In this document: positions 11,401 through 22,319 of the stretch, one piece after another
How the letters are laid out: each line of letters starts with the position of its first letter
How positions within the stretch are numbered: the stretch's first letter is position 1
Position numbers and translations under genes: made by a program
From: Amyloporia xantha
Lineage: Eukaryota; Basidiomycota; Agaricomycetes; Polyporales; Adustoporiaceae
DNA: 64,000 nt
Direction of reading: 5' to 3'
Assembly (NCBI GenBank): GCA_036971615.1
Contig: JAYKKR010000003.1
Span: 1,736,001 to 1,800,000 of the forward strand
Notes under the pieces: model-generated
The model's database searches: none
What the model saw: the letters and a program-made list of their open reading frames with translations, nothing else
Told to the model about the DNA's origin: nothing

Positions 11401-12469
11401 TGAGGAAGAGAGCATGATGAGGCTCGAGACTTGCAAAAATGTCACGAATTACTGCGCCGCAAGGGCTGCTCAATTCTGCATGCTTCGTTCACACACGCGG
11501 CTAAATCCGAGCCCGCCACATCAGCCACCCACGCAGCACAGAGTATAGATGTATTATTTCCTGACGTTCGCGAGCCATTCCGGGGCCAAGAACCATTCAG
11601 ACAGACTCTGAATACATTTACAGAAAGTAAATGACCTTTCTGAAAATTTTGCTAAGACTGCAGTCAGTGAAGTCTTCACCAATACCAGGACTAAACCCTT
11701 GCTGCAGTTGCCACCGGCTGCCGAGTGGAAGCCGCCAAAACAGAATTGAGCAGCACTGACTTCAGGCCAACATTTGCAAAACTATTCAAACTTTTGTGAT
11801 GGAAAATCTTTGATGTATATCCTGCCTTGAATAGTGAGCAAAACGTGAACTTGAATCAAAATAATTTCCACGGTTGTGCTGCGAGACTGTCTGTGGAAAA
11901 ACTCAAAGATTTTTTCAGAGATTTCTTCTGATTATTATCAGGTATTATGACATGAGATTATTATAAGATATGATGGAGGTTTCATTTTAAATTTCACCAT
12001 AATTCTGGGCAAGAAGTGAACATGAATAAAGTAAAAAGAAAATTCTGGAATTCATCCAAAAAGAACCCAAATAAAATTCAAAGAAATTTCATGACTAAGC
12101 TCATAACCATGAATGGTGGAAGTATTTTAACATATTTCCTTGTATTTTCCAACCAAACTGGGTTGGCTGTATTCAATAGTCTATCATAGATATTCTATCC
12201 TTTGCTCTGTGAGAAAAAATAAACCTTCTGAATTGCTCATGAGTTGGCTGCAGACAACCAGCATGAACAGATTCAAAGATTCAACACAGGTAATTATGGA
12301 AAACATGTTGAATAAAATTATCATTTATCCATGATTTTGATACCAGTAAAACAAGACATAAATATAACATTTTCCACAGTTTTTCTCATCAGACAAGCAT
12401 GAGAAATGTTTGGTTCTTTTTATCTTTATTTTCATGCTTTGCTCGAGCCAAAATTAGGCTGCGCGCACC
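11401..12469. other. Gap: no gene recognised
   Basis: AT-rich from about 11640 onwards, with short frames only. In the pre-inversion order this stretch lay between the fold-back element and the minisatellite. No LTR, transposase or host exon was identified. Confidence 0.4.
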
Positions 12470-12727
12470 CTGTGATTGATGTGCTAGCCCTAAAATAGAC
12501 CATTACCATATTGGGAATGACCCATTCAAATGCTTTCTAATGGTATATAATACCCCTACATTTTGTTGCATATTTGTATTGCCCCATTCAAATGGATCCC
12601 AATGATATATAACAATCCTATATTGAATATTACCATATTTGGAATGGCCCATTCAAACGAATTCTAATGGTGTATATACTGGCTATTACCATATTTGGAA
12701 TGGCCCATTCAAGCTGATTCTAATGAT
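12470..12727. mobile_element. Internal part of the fold-back element, inverted, at the right inversion breakpoint
   Basis: Reverse complement of the part of the fold-back family that should follow the 5485-5783 arm (compare 7806-8075 in the complete copy: shared words TTGAATGGGCCATTCCAAAT, CCAGTATATACACCATTAGA, GGCACATCAAT). It ends at GATATAT and HeH coding sequence starts immediately after. Together with 5485-5783 it forms one continuous element once the inversion is undone, apart from a loss of about 10 bp. Confidence 0.75.
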
Positions 12728-12946
12728 ATATTGGCTTCCTTACAGCTGCGTGACCTGGTTTTACAAGACGAGCATTCTGTGGGCGATCGGCGGCGGTTGT
12801 GGGAGCGTGTGGAGCATGTCGTGGAAGGGAACACAAATGTCCGTACAAGTCTCGAGGAAGTCGAAGGCGGCGATGAGCTGAAGATATGGCGCTGGGTAGG
12901 CAGCGCTGGTCCGATCAGATCTCCTCGGAGGATGCTCGTGTCTTGA
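12728..12946 (+). pseudogene. Displaced C-terminal exon of the HeH/Man1-Src1 gene
   Basis: Encodes LQLRDLVLQDEHSVGDRRRL, then WERVEHVVEGNTNVRTSLEE and WRWVGSAG with a stop at 12944-12946: the end of the Man1-Src1 C-terminal domain. It joins in frame to the truncated middle part (..VIARQPL at 5784) as QPLASLQLRDL, with ATTG/TTGG microhomology at the junction. The rest of the gene lies on the opposite strand up to 7 kb away, so the exon has no start and no promoter of its own. Confidence 0.85.
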
Positions 12947-13690
12947 TTCAAGTTGATACTACAAATCTTATCATACTTACTGTAGGCTTGTCTTTGGTTT
13001 GCGTGTATGTAGGATGCCGAGTGCCGCAATGATATTGACTTGGAATCAGCGAGGTTCCCCGTGAAACGTCAGCTGTGAGTTGAAGGGGCTATGTATATAC
13101 GTAGACAGCGGAGACTTCCCCGATGTGCCGCCACGTACATCTCACAATGCTTCTTGACAATAGAAATGGTGATGGATATATTCATGACTCCTGCAGTTGG
13201 CAGAATATTCCTTTGATGTTATTCAGCTGTGGTTTACGCCATCTTCCATCAAGAGCACGCCGCTACGTTCATTCAGGCCACCGGAGTGCGTGCTCTGGTC
13301 GCAAACCGTTCCCTCCAGCTTTTCAGGTCAGACAAGAGCTGCTCGAAGGCGAGTCAGAAGATGTATTTCACAGCCCTCTGTGGGTGCACGGCTACGATGG
13401 AGAATTTCTGGAACCACGTCCATCACACATATACATGCTTGTTTAGCAGACTAACCACTGAGCGCACATTACTCAGCACAGACTCGAAGGGACTTCGGCA
13501 AAATAGGCAAAAAGAACGTGAATGCACGGATAGGACAAACGAAAATGCACATGTATTACTGGCTCTGGAGTATGTCAGCAGGAACCTGGAGAGCCATCCA
13601 CCCATGTCCTACTGCTGGATGCACCATTCTCAATTTGTGTAAACCGCCGGCATCTCCATGTTTGTAGTCAGCTCGCTGGACTTGGGTGGT
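12947..13690 (+). other. Gap with weak plus-strand coding potential
   Basis: Frames at about 13229-13640 and 13330-13446 (for example LLEGESEDVFHSPLWVHGYD) look protein-like but overlap each other and match no family known to me. They may be exons of a decayed gene downstream of HeH. Confidence 0.25.
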
Positions 13691-14035
13691 AGGACTGCCT
13701 GCTGTGACGCATATTCAACGGATCTCCATAATCGACGAAGATCAAGAGAGTACCAGTTACAATAGCTGATTTCTTCAGAGACCCTTGGTCCTCCTCTTGC
13801 AATGCAACAATTTGTAAACTCTGTTCGACATACATACGGTCCTGTGAGACAAAATAACGTACATGAGCCTTATTCTTGGCTCTGTTCCCCGTGATAATCT
13901 CTCGGATGTGTCTGGCTGTTCTTTGTACACACCGCGTCTTGTGCTTGGGCCGGTGAATAGAAGCGTATTCGCTTTCCCATCAGAGCTCAATAACACTTTG
14001 ACAACAATTGTAGAGGGCCCAACGCGCGTCGCATA
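13690..14035 (-). pseudogene. Uncharacterised conserved-looking gene fragment
   Basis: Minus-strand frame with no in-frame ATG near its 5' end. It runs ALYNCCQSVIEL, then TGA, then WESEYASIHRPKHKTRCVQR and on through HIREIITGNRAKNKAHVRYF, SQDRMYVEQSLQIVALQEED and LLIFVDYGDPLNM to a stop near 13690. The single TGA sits before WESEY and could be a CGA-derived stop. The composition (basic then acidic, no repeats) suggests a real protein, but I do not recognise the family and cannot find upstream exons. Confidence 0.4.
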
Positions 14036-14379
14036 TTTATAGCTATCATAGGATTTGCGAGCAACTAGCGTACGCGCCTCGGGGTGGTGAGGCTTACAAT
14101 TTTGTCGGTACAGTGGGAGAGCTGAAGGCGTAAATTAGTTTGAATTGATAGAAGATGCCCCAGTAAGCGTGGGTTGATTTGGAACAATTATACCGACATC
14201 TCACCCATGATATTTGGAAGTCCAAAATGTGCAGTTCGTGTAAAAAAAGTGCTGACAGATTTTTAATCAGGGTCGCCGCGCGTATGGAGAAAGACAAGTG
14301 CCAGTGAGCGAACAGCAACGCGCCCGGCGCGTAGTACAGGGCGAGTATCAATTTTAGCATCTCGATTATATACTAGTAG

Positions 14380-15085
14380 TGCTGATTGACACACTGAAAG
14401 CACCAGCTCCGCATTTGACCTCAGCCCAGTCCATTCAGAGCGTGCCGGTCTCGTACATAGATGACACTCATATTCAACTCGTGTACATGGTGCAGTTCGA
14501 CCTATGCCGGGTGCGGTATAAGACCTGTACTTTCCGTCCACCCTATATTTATATCGCACGTGCTCGCGGAGGCGGACACCTTAGTTCATACCCCGATGCC
14601 CCGCACTGGGTTCAGGGTATCAGCTCAGGCTCTGGATCTGAAGGACGTGAGCATCTTCGTAAACCTCACTTCTTGCCCTGTACAATGATGTCTCCAGATC
14701 TTGAATATTTGTGAGCTCACTGAGGCCTCCTTAATATAAGTTACTCAATGCCTGTGTGCAGGACCACCCAAGTTGCACAATTAGTCCGAGAGCTCGAGGA
14801 ATGCCACATCCGAGACACTATTGCTGGTTAGATTTACTAAGAGTATCATTATCTTCCACTGAGACGACATTGACAGCAATGTCAAGAGCTCAACTTGAGC
14901 GATGCCTAGTCGATACTATCAAGACACTGCGTCATCGAGAAGCTCATCTAGAAAATGTCTATGAGCAGCTGGAGTCACAAACTCTTTTGACCCAGGAGTT
15001 TCATGGGCTCTATCATATGGTGCTGGCGCAGAAGCAGCTTGCAACTGGTACGGCTGACAAATTTCGTGATCAATGTAAGCATTGA
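14380..15085 (+). CDS. Uncharacterised spliced coiled-coil protein
   Basis: Three short introns give one continuous helix: SGSGSEG, intron about 14650-14700 (GTGAGC..CTCCAG), HLEYL, intron about 14711-14760 (GTGAGC..GTGCAG), TTQVAQLVRELEECHIRDTI, a 50-bp intron at about 14827-14876 (GTTAGA..GACAG), then AMSRAQLERCLVDTIKTLRH, REAHLENVYEQLESQTLLTQ and a stop at 15085. Heptad spacing of Leu, Val and Ile is clear across the last two exons. The N-terminal part upstream of 14600 is uncertain. No family recognised; the consistent splice phases are the main evidence that this is a gene. Confidence 0.5.
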
Positions 15086-15129
15086 AAACGGTGCGTCCAA
15101 GATTGTTGTTAAATGGATTAGCCTTGACC

Positions 15130-15335
15130 TCTCCTGCCAGTACTAGTGTCCATTCCTTCATAGGGTCATCGTGTGCAAGATGAATTGATTACTCACTCCC
15201 CTTGTCATAGTTATCTGATGTTATGGTTGCTATTGTTGTCCAGTACTAGTCCTTCCTAGCTATAGGGCCCATCATGTGCAAGATGAATTGATTACTGGCT
15301 CCCCTTGTCATAGTTATCCGATGTTATCGTCGCAT
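15130..15335. repeat. Tandem duplication of ~105 bp
   Basis: CCAGTACTAGT, then GTGCAAGATGAATTGATTAC and CCCCTTGTCATAGTTATC occur twice in direct order (about 15136-15230 and 15240-15330) with around ten differences. Confidence 0.8.
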
Positions 15336-15833
15336 TTCATTCAATAGAAGACCACTTATATCTCTTGTATGATGGCTTTTGTCAATTATCATGGACTTTG
15401 TGTATCACAGTGGGTTGTATTGAGTCTTGTTCCTTGGCACATTCACCGTAAGTATCAGAGTATAGTATCACACATTGCATGTATACCCACCTGAACACCA
15501 GAAGATACTCGTTGACCGACATCATGACTACTACCACCCTATGATCCGTCCTGAAAGGAACCCTCACAGCGATTTACACTACAAGTTACGGGTTTGGGAA
15601 CAGAGCCTTTGCATTTCACCGGGAACTCTTGTGAGCGTTTAATTATGTCGCGCTTGAGTCCCAGCTGCGGCGCGCCTACCGCTCTATTATACCTCTTTCC
15701 AACGAGCATCGTGTGGCGTCTGCAGCCAAATGTTTTTCCCTGCAGCTGAGAGCTTTCTCGTTGTACTGGCAGCATTCGAGTAACCTTGAAGACACCTACG
15801 ATCTTGAACTGCTTTTCGACATTCGAGTTCAAC
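15336..15833. other. Gap: no gene recognised
   Basis: Frames open on both strands (for example minus 15922-15539) but none with family-like motifs or consistent splice sites. Confidence 0.3.
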
Positions 15834-16964
15834 ATGACATCGACGCAATACGCCGTGCACCGCTTCCAGGCCCAATTTACAATACAACCCGGCCCTCTCC
15901 CTACGGTCGTCCAGTTGCCCATAGTTGAGCCCGCCTATCCACCAGAAGGGCGTGCCACTAAAGTAAACGCAACAACACTATATCATCGGTATGCGTTCCA
16001 TTATCTTCGTACCATCCGTCTTTCAAATATTTGGCCAGTTCTACTAGTCATGACCACCGCCCAGTGAGATGAATCAATACCGATTGTATCCAAGCCTGAA
16101 TGTTCACGAAGAGTTTTAGGCATCTCCCTTTGTGCCTCAGGCGGGCATTGACGTGTAAGTCAGATTTTCCTCGTCAAAGGAGAAAGACCAGCTATTGATC
16201 TATTGCATTGATAGTGTACATTTAGTGACTCGAATTGTTCATTGCACTCCATATGCACTGACTAGTAATCTATAGCCCATTGACATCCTAGGGCTGTCTG
16301 GACCGAGTGATCCTTTACCAAAGAATGTGATCAGAGACGTTCGAGAGTGAGTGTTCTATTTCTTAGGTGCTTTGCGTTGACTTATTGTGACTTTCCGGGT
16401 CCTTGATATTTCATGGACAGACCAGCCGCTGTGGCTGAAAGGAACATGGACAAACCGGCCGTTCGACCGATAGAATCTGTCCAGAGGGTAAGGCCAACAA
16501 CCGCATTATATAACTGGTCCTCACCTGTTCAGGATAAGTTCACGGCGTATGTCGGGGATTTACCTCTCGACAGAGTATCAACTAGGAAGGTCAGGAAAAT
16601 CCGCGATATAAACTTTCAAGTTGGATGGTTCGAATCGTTCGGAGACACCTCCATCCTGAGGCCTCCTGTGTTGCCTTCGGCCTACCAGGTTTCCTTATAT
16701 GATATCTACCTGCACAAGCTATGGAACAACACCATGACTCAAGTCTGGATATGGATGGATATAGGTGGTTTTGAGACTTGGTGCAGCTTGGAAATTGGAA
16801 CTTCCATGCAGCTCCCCGGTGTCGACCATTTGCAACAATTTGTCCTGACTGAGACAGGACTACCTTCGTGGATTGTAGGAGCAACGGCAGCACACGCTTA
16901 CAAGAATGTGTGGCAGGAGACCGGAACGGACGTTCGGTCAAAGGGCAAAGGACGACAGGTTTGA
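15834..16964 (+). pseudogene. Decayed multi-exon gene of unknown family
   Basis: The start at 15834 gives MTSTQYAVHRFQAQFTIQPG and PIVEPAYPPEG. Plausible introns then link EMNQYRLYPSLNVHEEF, TAG, ASPFVPQAGID, PIDILGLSGPSDPLPKNVIR and RDQPLWLKGTWTNRPFDR, TAG, NLSRG. The 3' part (to 16964) reads VGWFESFGDTSILRPPVLPS, LYDIYLHKLWNNTMTQVWIW and PSWIVGATAAHAYKNVWQET, ending at a TGA. At least two in-frame TAG codons and one unresolved junction near 16500-16620 make it a probable pseudogene. I do not recognise the protein. Confidence 0.45.
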
Positions 16965-17186
16965 CGGCATTTAGATATTATTGTTCCACCGCTCCCGAGT
17001 TACAACTACTTTGTATCATCTTACTCTACATTCTGTGAAAATAGATGCGTAAGCCAAATATCGAGCAAAAACCTTGACTCGTGCAACTAATGTGGCTGCT
17101 GACTACCATGAACCACCCACCCAATCCACCTCAACGACGGAACGGAATTGATGTACACAATTTGTGATGGTCAGCAGTAGAGGGCC

Positions 17187-18317
17187 CTATTGGCGGACAT
17201 AATCATACGCATCAAAGGTCGTACTCTTCCATTCATCTTGCAAAACCTGAGGATTGAAACAGATAGGCAGGTCGTTCCAAATTTGCTGGCGCTGCACGTG
17301 GTGGACTTCCTTGATGAATCGCACGCATATCGAGCAGATCTCGACGTGAGAGCCGGCGGTTTCGATCCAGATACCCAAATCCAGGAGCGCGAGAGTCCGG
17401 TGTAATAACCCGTTCTCTGACGCTGCAATGAGCATACGACCCATTGCCAATCGGCAAGTGTTCTTGGTGAGGCATTGACTGTGAGTATTGATGTTTGATG
17501 GACTGAGACAAAGAGTAGTCATTGTCGCGGCCACTAGCAGTCGTCTCCTGCCAAATATGAAGATCTTTTGGTCCTCTCTAGAGAGATATTGTTGGCCACC
17601 GTGTGGTCGAGGGATACCACGAACGATTAATTCAGACGGGAGTTGGCAGTAAAGATAGTAGATGAACGGTAGGATAGCTTGGAACAAAGGTTTCTGGATC
17701 CTACGAGCAGCAATGACGACAAATATCGCTGCCGTTCCTACAGTAGGTAGGATAGCAGCGTCCTTTTGCTGGGACTCATGGGGCAGTGCCTCAACATCTG
17801 CACTATCCCATGACATCTGGTCAAACTGTTCGAGGGTGGCAGGATAATAATTCATGATGCGAGAGAGTGCATGCATGCAGAAGGATTCGACGCCGTACTT
17901 GGCGGCAATAGCAAGATATCCGGCAGCAAGATAAATTTCCATATAACGATCTATCGAGCTCATCGAGAGATAGTTTAGTCCATCTATGAATAGCCTTCCT
18001 CAAAAGTGGATTAGCTCGGGGTGGATCACAAGATAGTTGAAGACATACAGTTCACCTCTGTATAGCACATTCAGAAAGAGAACCACATCATCCGGATCAT
18101 CCGAAAGATTAACAACGCGAGAACCATCCAGGTACGGCTTTTGCAAAGGAGATTTATTCTGGAATATTTCCCTGAAGACTAACGAATGGTTAGAAAGAAC
18201 TGTGCTATGAACTCGGAAGGACCGGTCTCCAGCAACAAGCAGAACATCACCGTTGTCGTAATGGACACTTTGTTGTAGACGTATTGCTATCCCCGTCTGT
18301 AGAAGAGCGTCTTCCAT
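17187..18317 (-). CDS. BTB/POZ domain protein
   Basis: Two exons joined by a 57-bp intron (18055-17999, phase 1). Exon 1 from ATG 18317 encodes the BTB core: VHYDNGDVLLVAGDRSFRVH, VLSNHSLVFREIF, VVNLSDDPDDVVLFLNVLY. Exon 2 continues GRLFIDGLNYLSMSSIDRYM, AAGYLAIAAKYGVESFCMHA and a helical C-terminal region ending at 17187 (total about 325 residues). This layout, an N-terminal BTB dimerisation domain plus a helical tail without kelch repeats, is the common form in Agaricomycetes, where the family is greatly expanded; the partner is unknown. No stops or frame breaks were seen. Confidence 0.85.
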
Positions 18318-19617
18318 TAGTTGCTAGCTAGAGAACCTTGACAAGGCGGATGTTATGGACCTGGTTATTGCTTCCGAAGACTCACATGGTAAGTGACTCA
18401 CGAGTGTTGAGCGGCGGGCGCAAACGTGAGCACAAAGCATCAAGAACACTTACGTAGCAAAATGGTATCTGGCATCGCTGCGTTGTTGGTGAGTAAATCA
18501 TTGTCCAAAGCTGAGACAAAAGATCGAGCACTGTGTAGAAGTTGACCGCGGCTTTCTCCCGGGCAGATGAAGACACCGAAATAAGCACTCTCAAGCTTCA
18601 AGCTCCAAGAAGTTCAAGCTAGCTCGAGCTTCTCTAGATCTGGATCGTCCATGAATCATACCAGTGCCGAGTTCTGCGGCGGAGCGGGAACTTTTTGGCG
18701 GGGGTAGGGCAGGTAATAACAAATACAATAGGCGGCGCGAGATTGATGCGAGAACAGGCCTTTGCTTTTCGCGAGTCTCTCATGAGCAGAGCATCTACTT
18801 ACTTCAACCTCCCTAGGCTCGAGATAGCCGTATCTCCTCTGCATGGAGCAGCTGTCAGGGTACGGTACTGGTTCACATGCTGAGCTCTCTTCCATTTGAG
18901 CGGCCGTTTCTCCTGGATGTAACACTAGTACTCCTATGGCATCTACGCTCAAAATTGGGCTTCAACAGTAAGCATGGCAGTTCTACGGTGGGACCCACGT
19001 TTTCGAGACTGGACAATCAATTCCTATTCATGAAGAAAGCATCATCCGATGCTCGTGGTCATAAGTTTGCATTGTTCGTGCAACAGTGGCACTCAGGACT
19101 ACCACGACGTGGGGCTGCAAGGCATGTAAGAGTTCACCGACGCTTCTCGGATGCAGATGGCCTAACGCTGCGAAGACAGAATATCTGCTAATGGCATTGG
19201 GAGACTGCGTCGTACCACATCAACTCTGCAGTCTTCCGTTTGATTGATCCAGTTTCCCTTTCTTGTACTGCGAACGTGGAACCATACTGAAGCGTGTCCA
19301 GCCACGGTTGAATTCCTTTCGGGATCTTTGGTACCCCCGAGCGGGTGCCTGATGGAGGTTTCTGGGTTGCTCTCCACAATGCACTTTTGTATCACAATGC
19401 TCCAATCTGTGTGGTGAGTGTAGCGCCTTTGTCATGACGATGTTCCATTAAGCTTTCTGCATTATTGATAGCGTTCCATGGACACACGGTCCTTTGGTGA
19501 AAATTGTGCTTACCATGCATTGTAGTTCAATACGTCAATGTGTGGCGTTCCCGGGTATATATACGCCGGGAGGGGGGGAGAGAAAGCTTTCACATCCTCT
19601 GTCAAGACCTGCAAGAA
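18318..19617. other. Intergenic gap between BTB and kinase genes
   Basis: Promoter-side sequence of two divergently oriented genes. Short frames on both strands (for example 18656-18952 minus, 18877-19191 plus) have no recognisable motif or exon structure. Confidence 0.4.
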
Positions 19618-21743
19618 ATGTTGGACCCTACTCTGCCTCTAGTCTACGCTAAGCTAGTGTCACTTGACATACACGAACCACCTGAAATTGTCCTTTCCGC
19701 TGATGTATTCATTGTTGGTCGGGATCCCGATCGTTGCAACCTTGTTCTGGACTGTCCGAACATCAGTGAGTGCCGATACACGTACTGTTCGTTATTCTCA
19801 ATCATGATTATAGGCTCTATACACTGCATCATTCGATCTCTGCGTTCATCCGATGGCTTTCATGTGAACACAGTGCAGGACATGAGTCTTCTCAACGGCA
19901 CACATGTTAGTCTATCCACGATCTCAACTGCAAACTCAGCTGATGCACCTTAGGTCAATGGCACGAAGGTTTCACGAGGTCAACTGAAATGCCTGCAAGA
20001 CGGGTCAACCATATCTTTCTGTAGCCCTGGACCCAAAGGCGGAAGACCAGCTGACAAACAGCATGTGGCTCACTCATTCTCATTCAAAGAGGTCGATCAG
20101 AAATCTGTACGTATTTGCATTTGAATAATATTTTCCATCTGTTGCCCATCGTTTGGCAGGTTTTCGCTGTCTTTGACTTCGGGGCTGTGTACGTATGATT
20201 CGTGGAGCTTCTCCCGCGACCTAACCTTTTGTCTAGGCTAGGAGAGGGTGGATTCGGAGTGGTGAAAGAAGCTCGGAGCCGAGTCACTGGGAAACGTCAC
20301 GCAGTGAAAATACTAAGACAAACGCTTCACTCTGTCGGTGGAAAAGACCTCATTTCTAGAGAAGTAGAAATCTTGAAAAGCCTCAATCACGTCGGCCTGT
20401 TCTTCACATCTACCTTTCGTAGCTGACTGTCTCTATTAGCCGAACGTCGTCAGGTTCGACCAGATGTTTGATGAAGGGTCTTACATCTGTAAGACTCAAA
20501 TCATTCAGAATCCCAAGCCGCTGACAAGTCAGAATGTAGATTTGGTGATGGAGGTTGTCCTTGAAGGCAGCCTTGCAGATCTTATCGAGCGGGAGAACGG
20601 TCTCTGTGCGTGATGAGTTTTCTCAATTCCGTCCACTCGCTCATCAAACACAGGTGAGGCCGACAGTATGCTTGCCACGCGAGACATCTGCACGGCGTTG
20701 CACGTGAGCCTACTCATCAGGAAATGTCAAATTTGCCTTAATGTACTTATATTGCACTTATCTGTCTTAATAAGAGAATTAAGTGCATTAAGACAAAATT
20801 AATATGATCCCTTCACTTTGAAATGGTCTTAAACCAGTCTTAAATGTCTTAAACAGGACAAAAAGTCGAAAAAAGTGTGATTAAGTGGATAAGTCAAATT
20901 TGACATTTGCTGATGCTGTGTCTCAGCGTGCGAAACACATTGACATCTCGTCCAGTACCTCCACTCCATGCAAATTGTGCACCGCGATGTCAAACCATCT
21001 GTAAGTCGACCCAAGAGTGCGGGGCCAATCTCACCATTGTTCCCAGAACGTCTTGGTCGTATATAGACAACCACTGCATGTCAAGATCACGGACTTCGGG
21101 CTCGCCAAGATGGTTACAGGCGGGACATTTCTCCGAGTAAGCTCAACGCGCCTTCTCGAGCTGTTCAGTGCATCATGATAGCCACTAGAGCATGTGCGGC
21201 ACCCGTGATTTTATGGCACCTGAGATTTTCGACATGACCGACCGCACGCGTGCAATGTATGACCACAAGGTCGACAGTTGGGGAGTTGGCGTCACCCTCT
21301 TTCAAATGTGAGCGCAGAACTGTGTTCGTGGATTCGCTCACAGCTTCTATCACAAGGCTCTCATGCGATTGGCCCTTCAATGCTTCGGGCTGTGATAGCC
21401 AGTTTGATCAACATCAGCACTTTGGACCTCTTCAATGGCATCTCTTACCGGAACATAGCAGTGATGACGGTCGGTCACTTCGTCTACCTATCTGACTATG
21501 ACTATGACTGACATCAGTGAAGTGCGAAATCTCATCCAACTATTGCTGGAGCGAGATCCCGCTACTCGTCTGGCTGTCGGTGAAGTACATCAGCATGCGT
21601 GGTTCCTACCTTTACGACAACGCACAGCGCACTCGTCACCTGGTAAGCTGTGGTCGCAATCCCTATGGTTAGCTTCGCCATACGTACTTCTGTGTTTCAG
21701 CGTATTAGGCTTAGCTCTGTTGTACGCACACTTGAGGATGTAG
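19618..21743 (+). CDS. FHA-domain serine/threonine protein kinase (Chk2/Rad53/Dun1-like)
   Basis: Twelve exons (19618-19765, 19814-19905, 19954-20106, 20160-20188, 20237-20390, 20440-20605, 20654-20703, 20956-21000, 21047-21136, 21189-21307, 21357-21473, 21518 onward) join in frame. The N-terminal FHA phosphothreonine-binding domain has FIVGRDPDRCNLVLDCPNIS and NGTHVNGTKVSRGQLK. The kinase domain has GEGGFGVVKEA (P-loop), HAVKIL (ATP-binding Lys), LHSMQIVHRDVKPSN (catalytic loop), KITDFGLAKMV (DFG), CGTRDFMAPEIF (P+1/APE) and ERDPATRLAVGEVHQHAWF. An FHA domain before the kinase is the Chk2/Rad53/Dun1 DNA-damage-checkpoint arrangement; which member it is cannot be decided here. The last donor GTAAGC at about 21643 may end the protein soon after; unspliced, the frame continues to 21743. 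Intron 7 is enlarged by a MITE. No stop interrupts the gene. Confidence 0.85.
20715..20915. mobile_element. 201-bp MITE in kinase intron, CATCAG termini
   Basis: Ends are inverted: CATCAGGAAATGTCAAATTTG on the left and the complement of CATCAGCAAATGTCAAATTTG on the right. It is flanked by a CT/CT duplication (20713-20714, 20916-20917). Removing it leaves a ~49-bp intron like its neighbours. The terminal CATCAGGAAA and 2-bp duplication match the large elements at 31872 and 45892, so it is probably mobilised by that family. Confidence 0.75.
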
Positions 21744-21962
21744 CCCGTATGTTTTGTGTGTTAGTGAAACAATTACCGTCAATTTGTATCCCCTACGATG
21801 CAGAACGTGTATATTTTATTGTCACTCTACAAACAACTGAAAGATTATTATGATACAAGACATCCGGCGATCATCATGAATGCCAAAGAGCACAGCGTGG
21901 GCATCAGTTATTATCGTCAGTTATAAGAATCCGGGACCCAATGGCCATAAGGCAAACAACGA

Positions 21963-22300
21963 TCAACGTCTGTAAGCAATAAAGGGGGTTGTTATAGGAG
22001 AGCAATTGGAGAAGCGACGTAAAACTGACAACAACGAGCCTCCTGTGGTTGGCAGGGCGGTGATCTGTCCCGATCGAATGCCCGGGTTCTTGTTAATACG
22101 ACAACAATCAGCAGGATACAGCGACTCTGCAATGCAGACATTACCCGTTTCGCAAGCCTGCCATGCAATGACATGAGAATATGATGCGGTCGCAATCATG
22201 AACAGATGGCCCTCATCATCGTTGTGCGCCTGTCTCATAGGTATCAAAAACTGGGCACAGTAGATGAAGATGTTGACTCTCACCGATATTGCAAGCACCG
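21963..22300 (-). pseudogene. C-terminal gene fragment cut by the satellite element
   Basis: Minus-strand frame reading YCAQFLIPMRQAHNDDEGHL, ATASYSHVIAWQACETGNVC and CRINKNPGIRSGQITALPTT to a stop at 21963. Its 5' side runs directly into the repeat element beginning near 22320, so the gene appears truncated. No family recognised. Confidence 0.35.
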
Positions 22301-22319
22301 ACTCTGTTTCTTTTGATGA

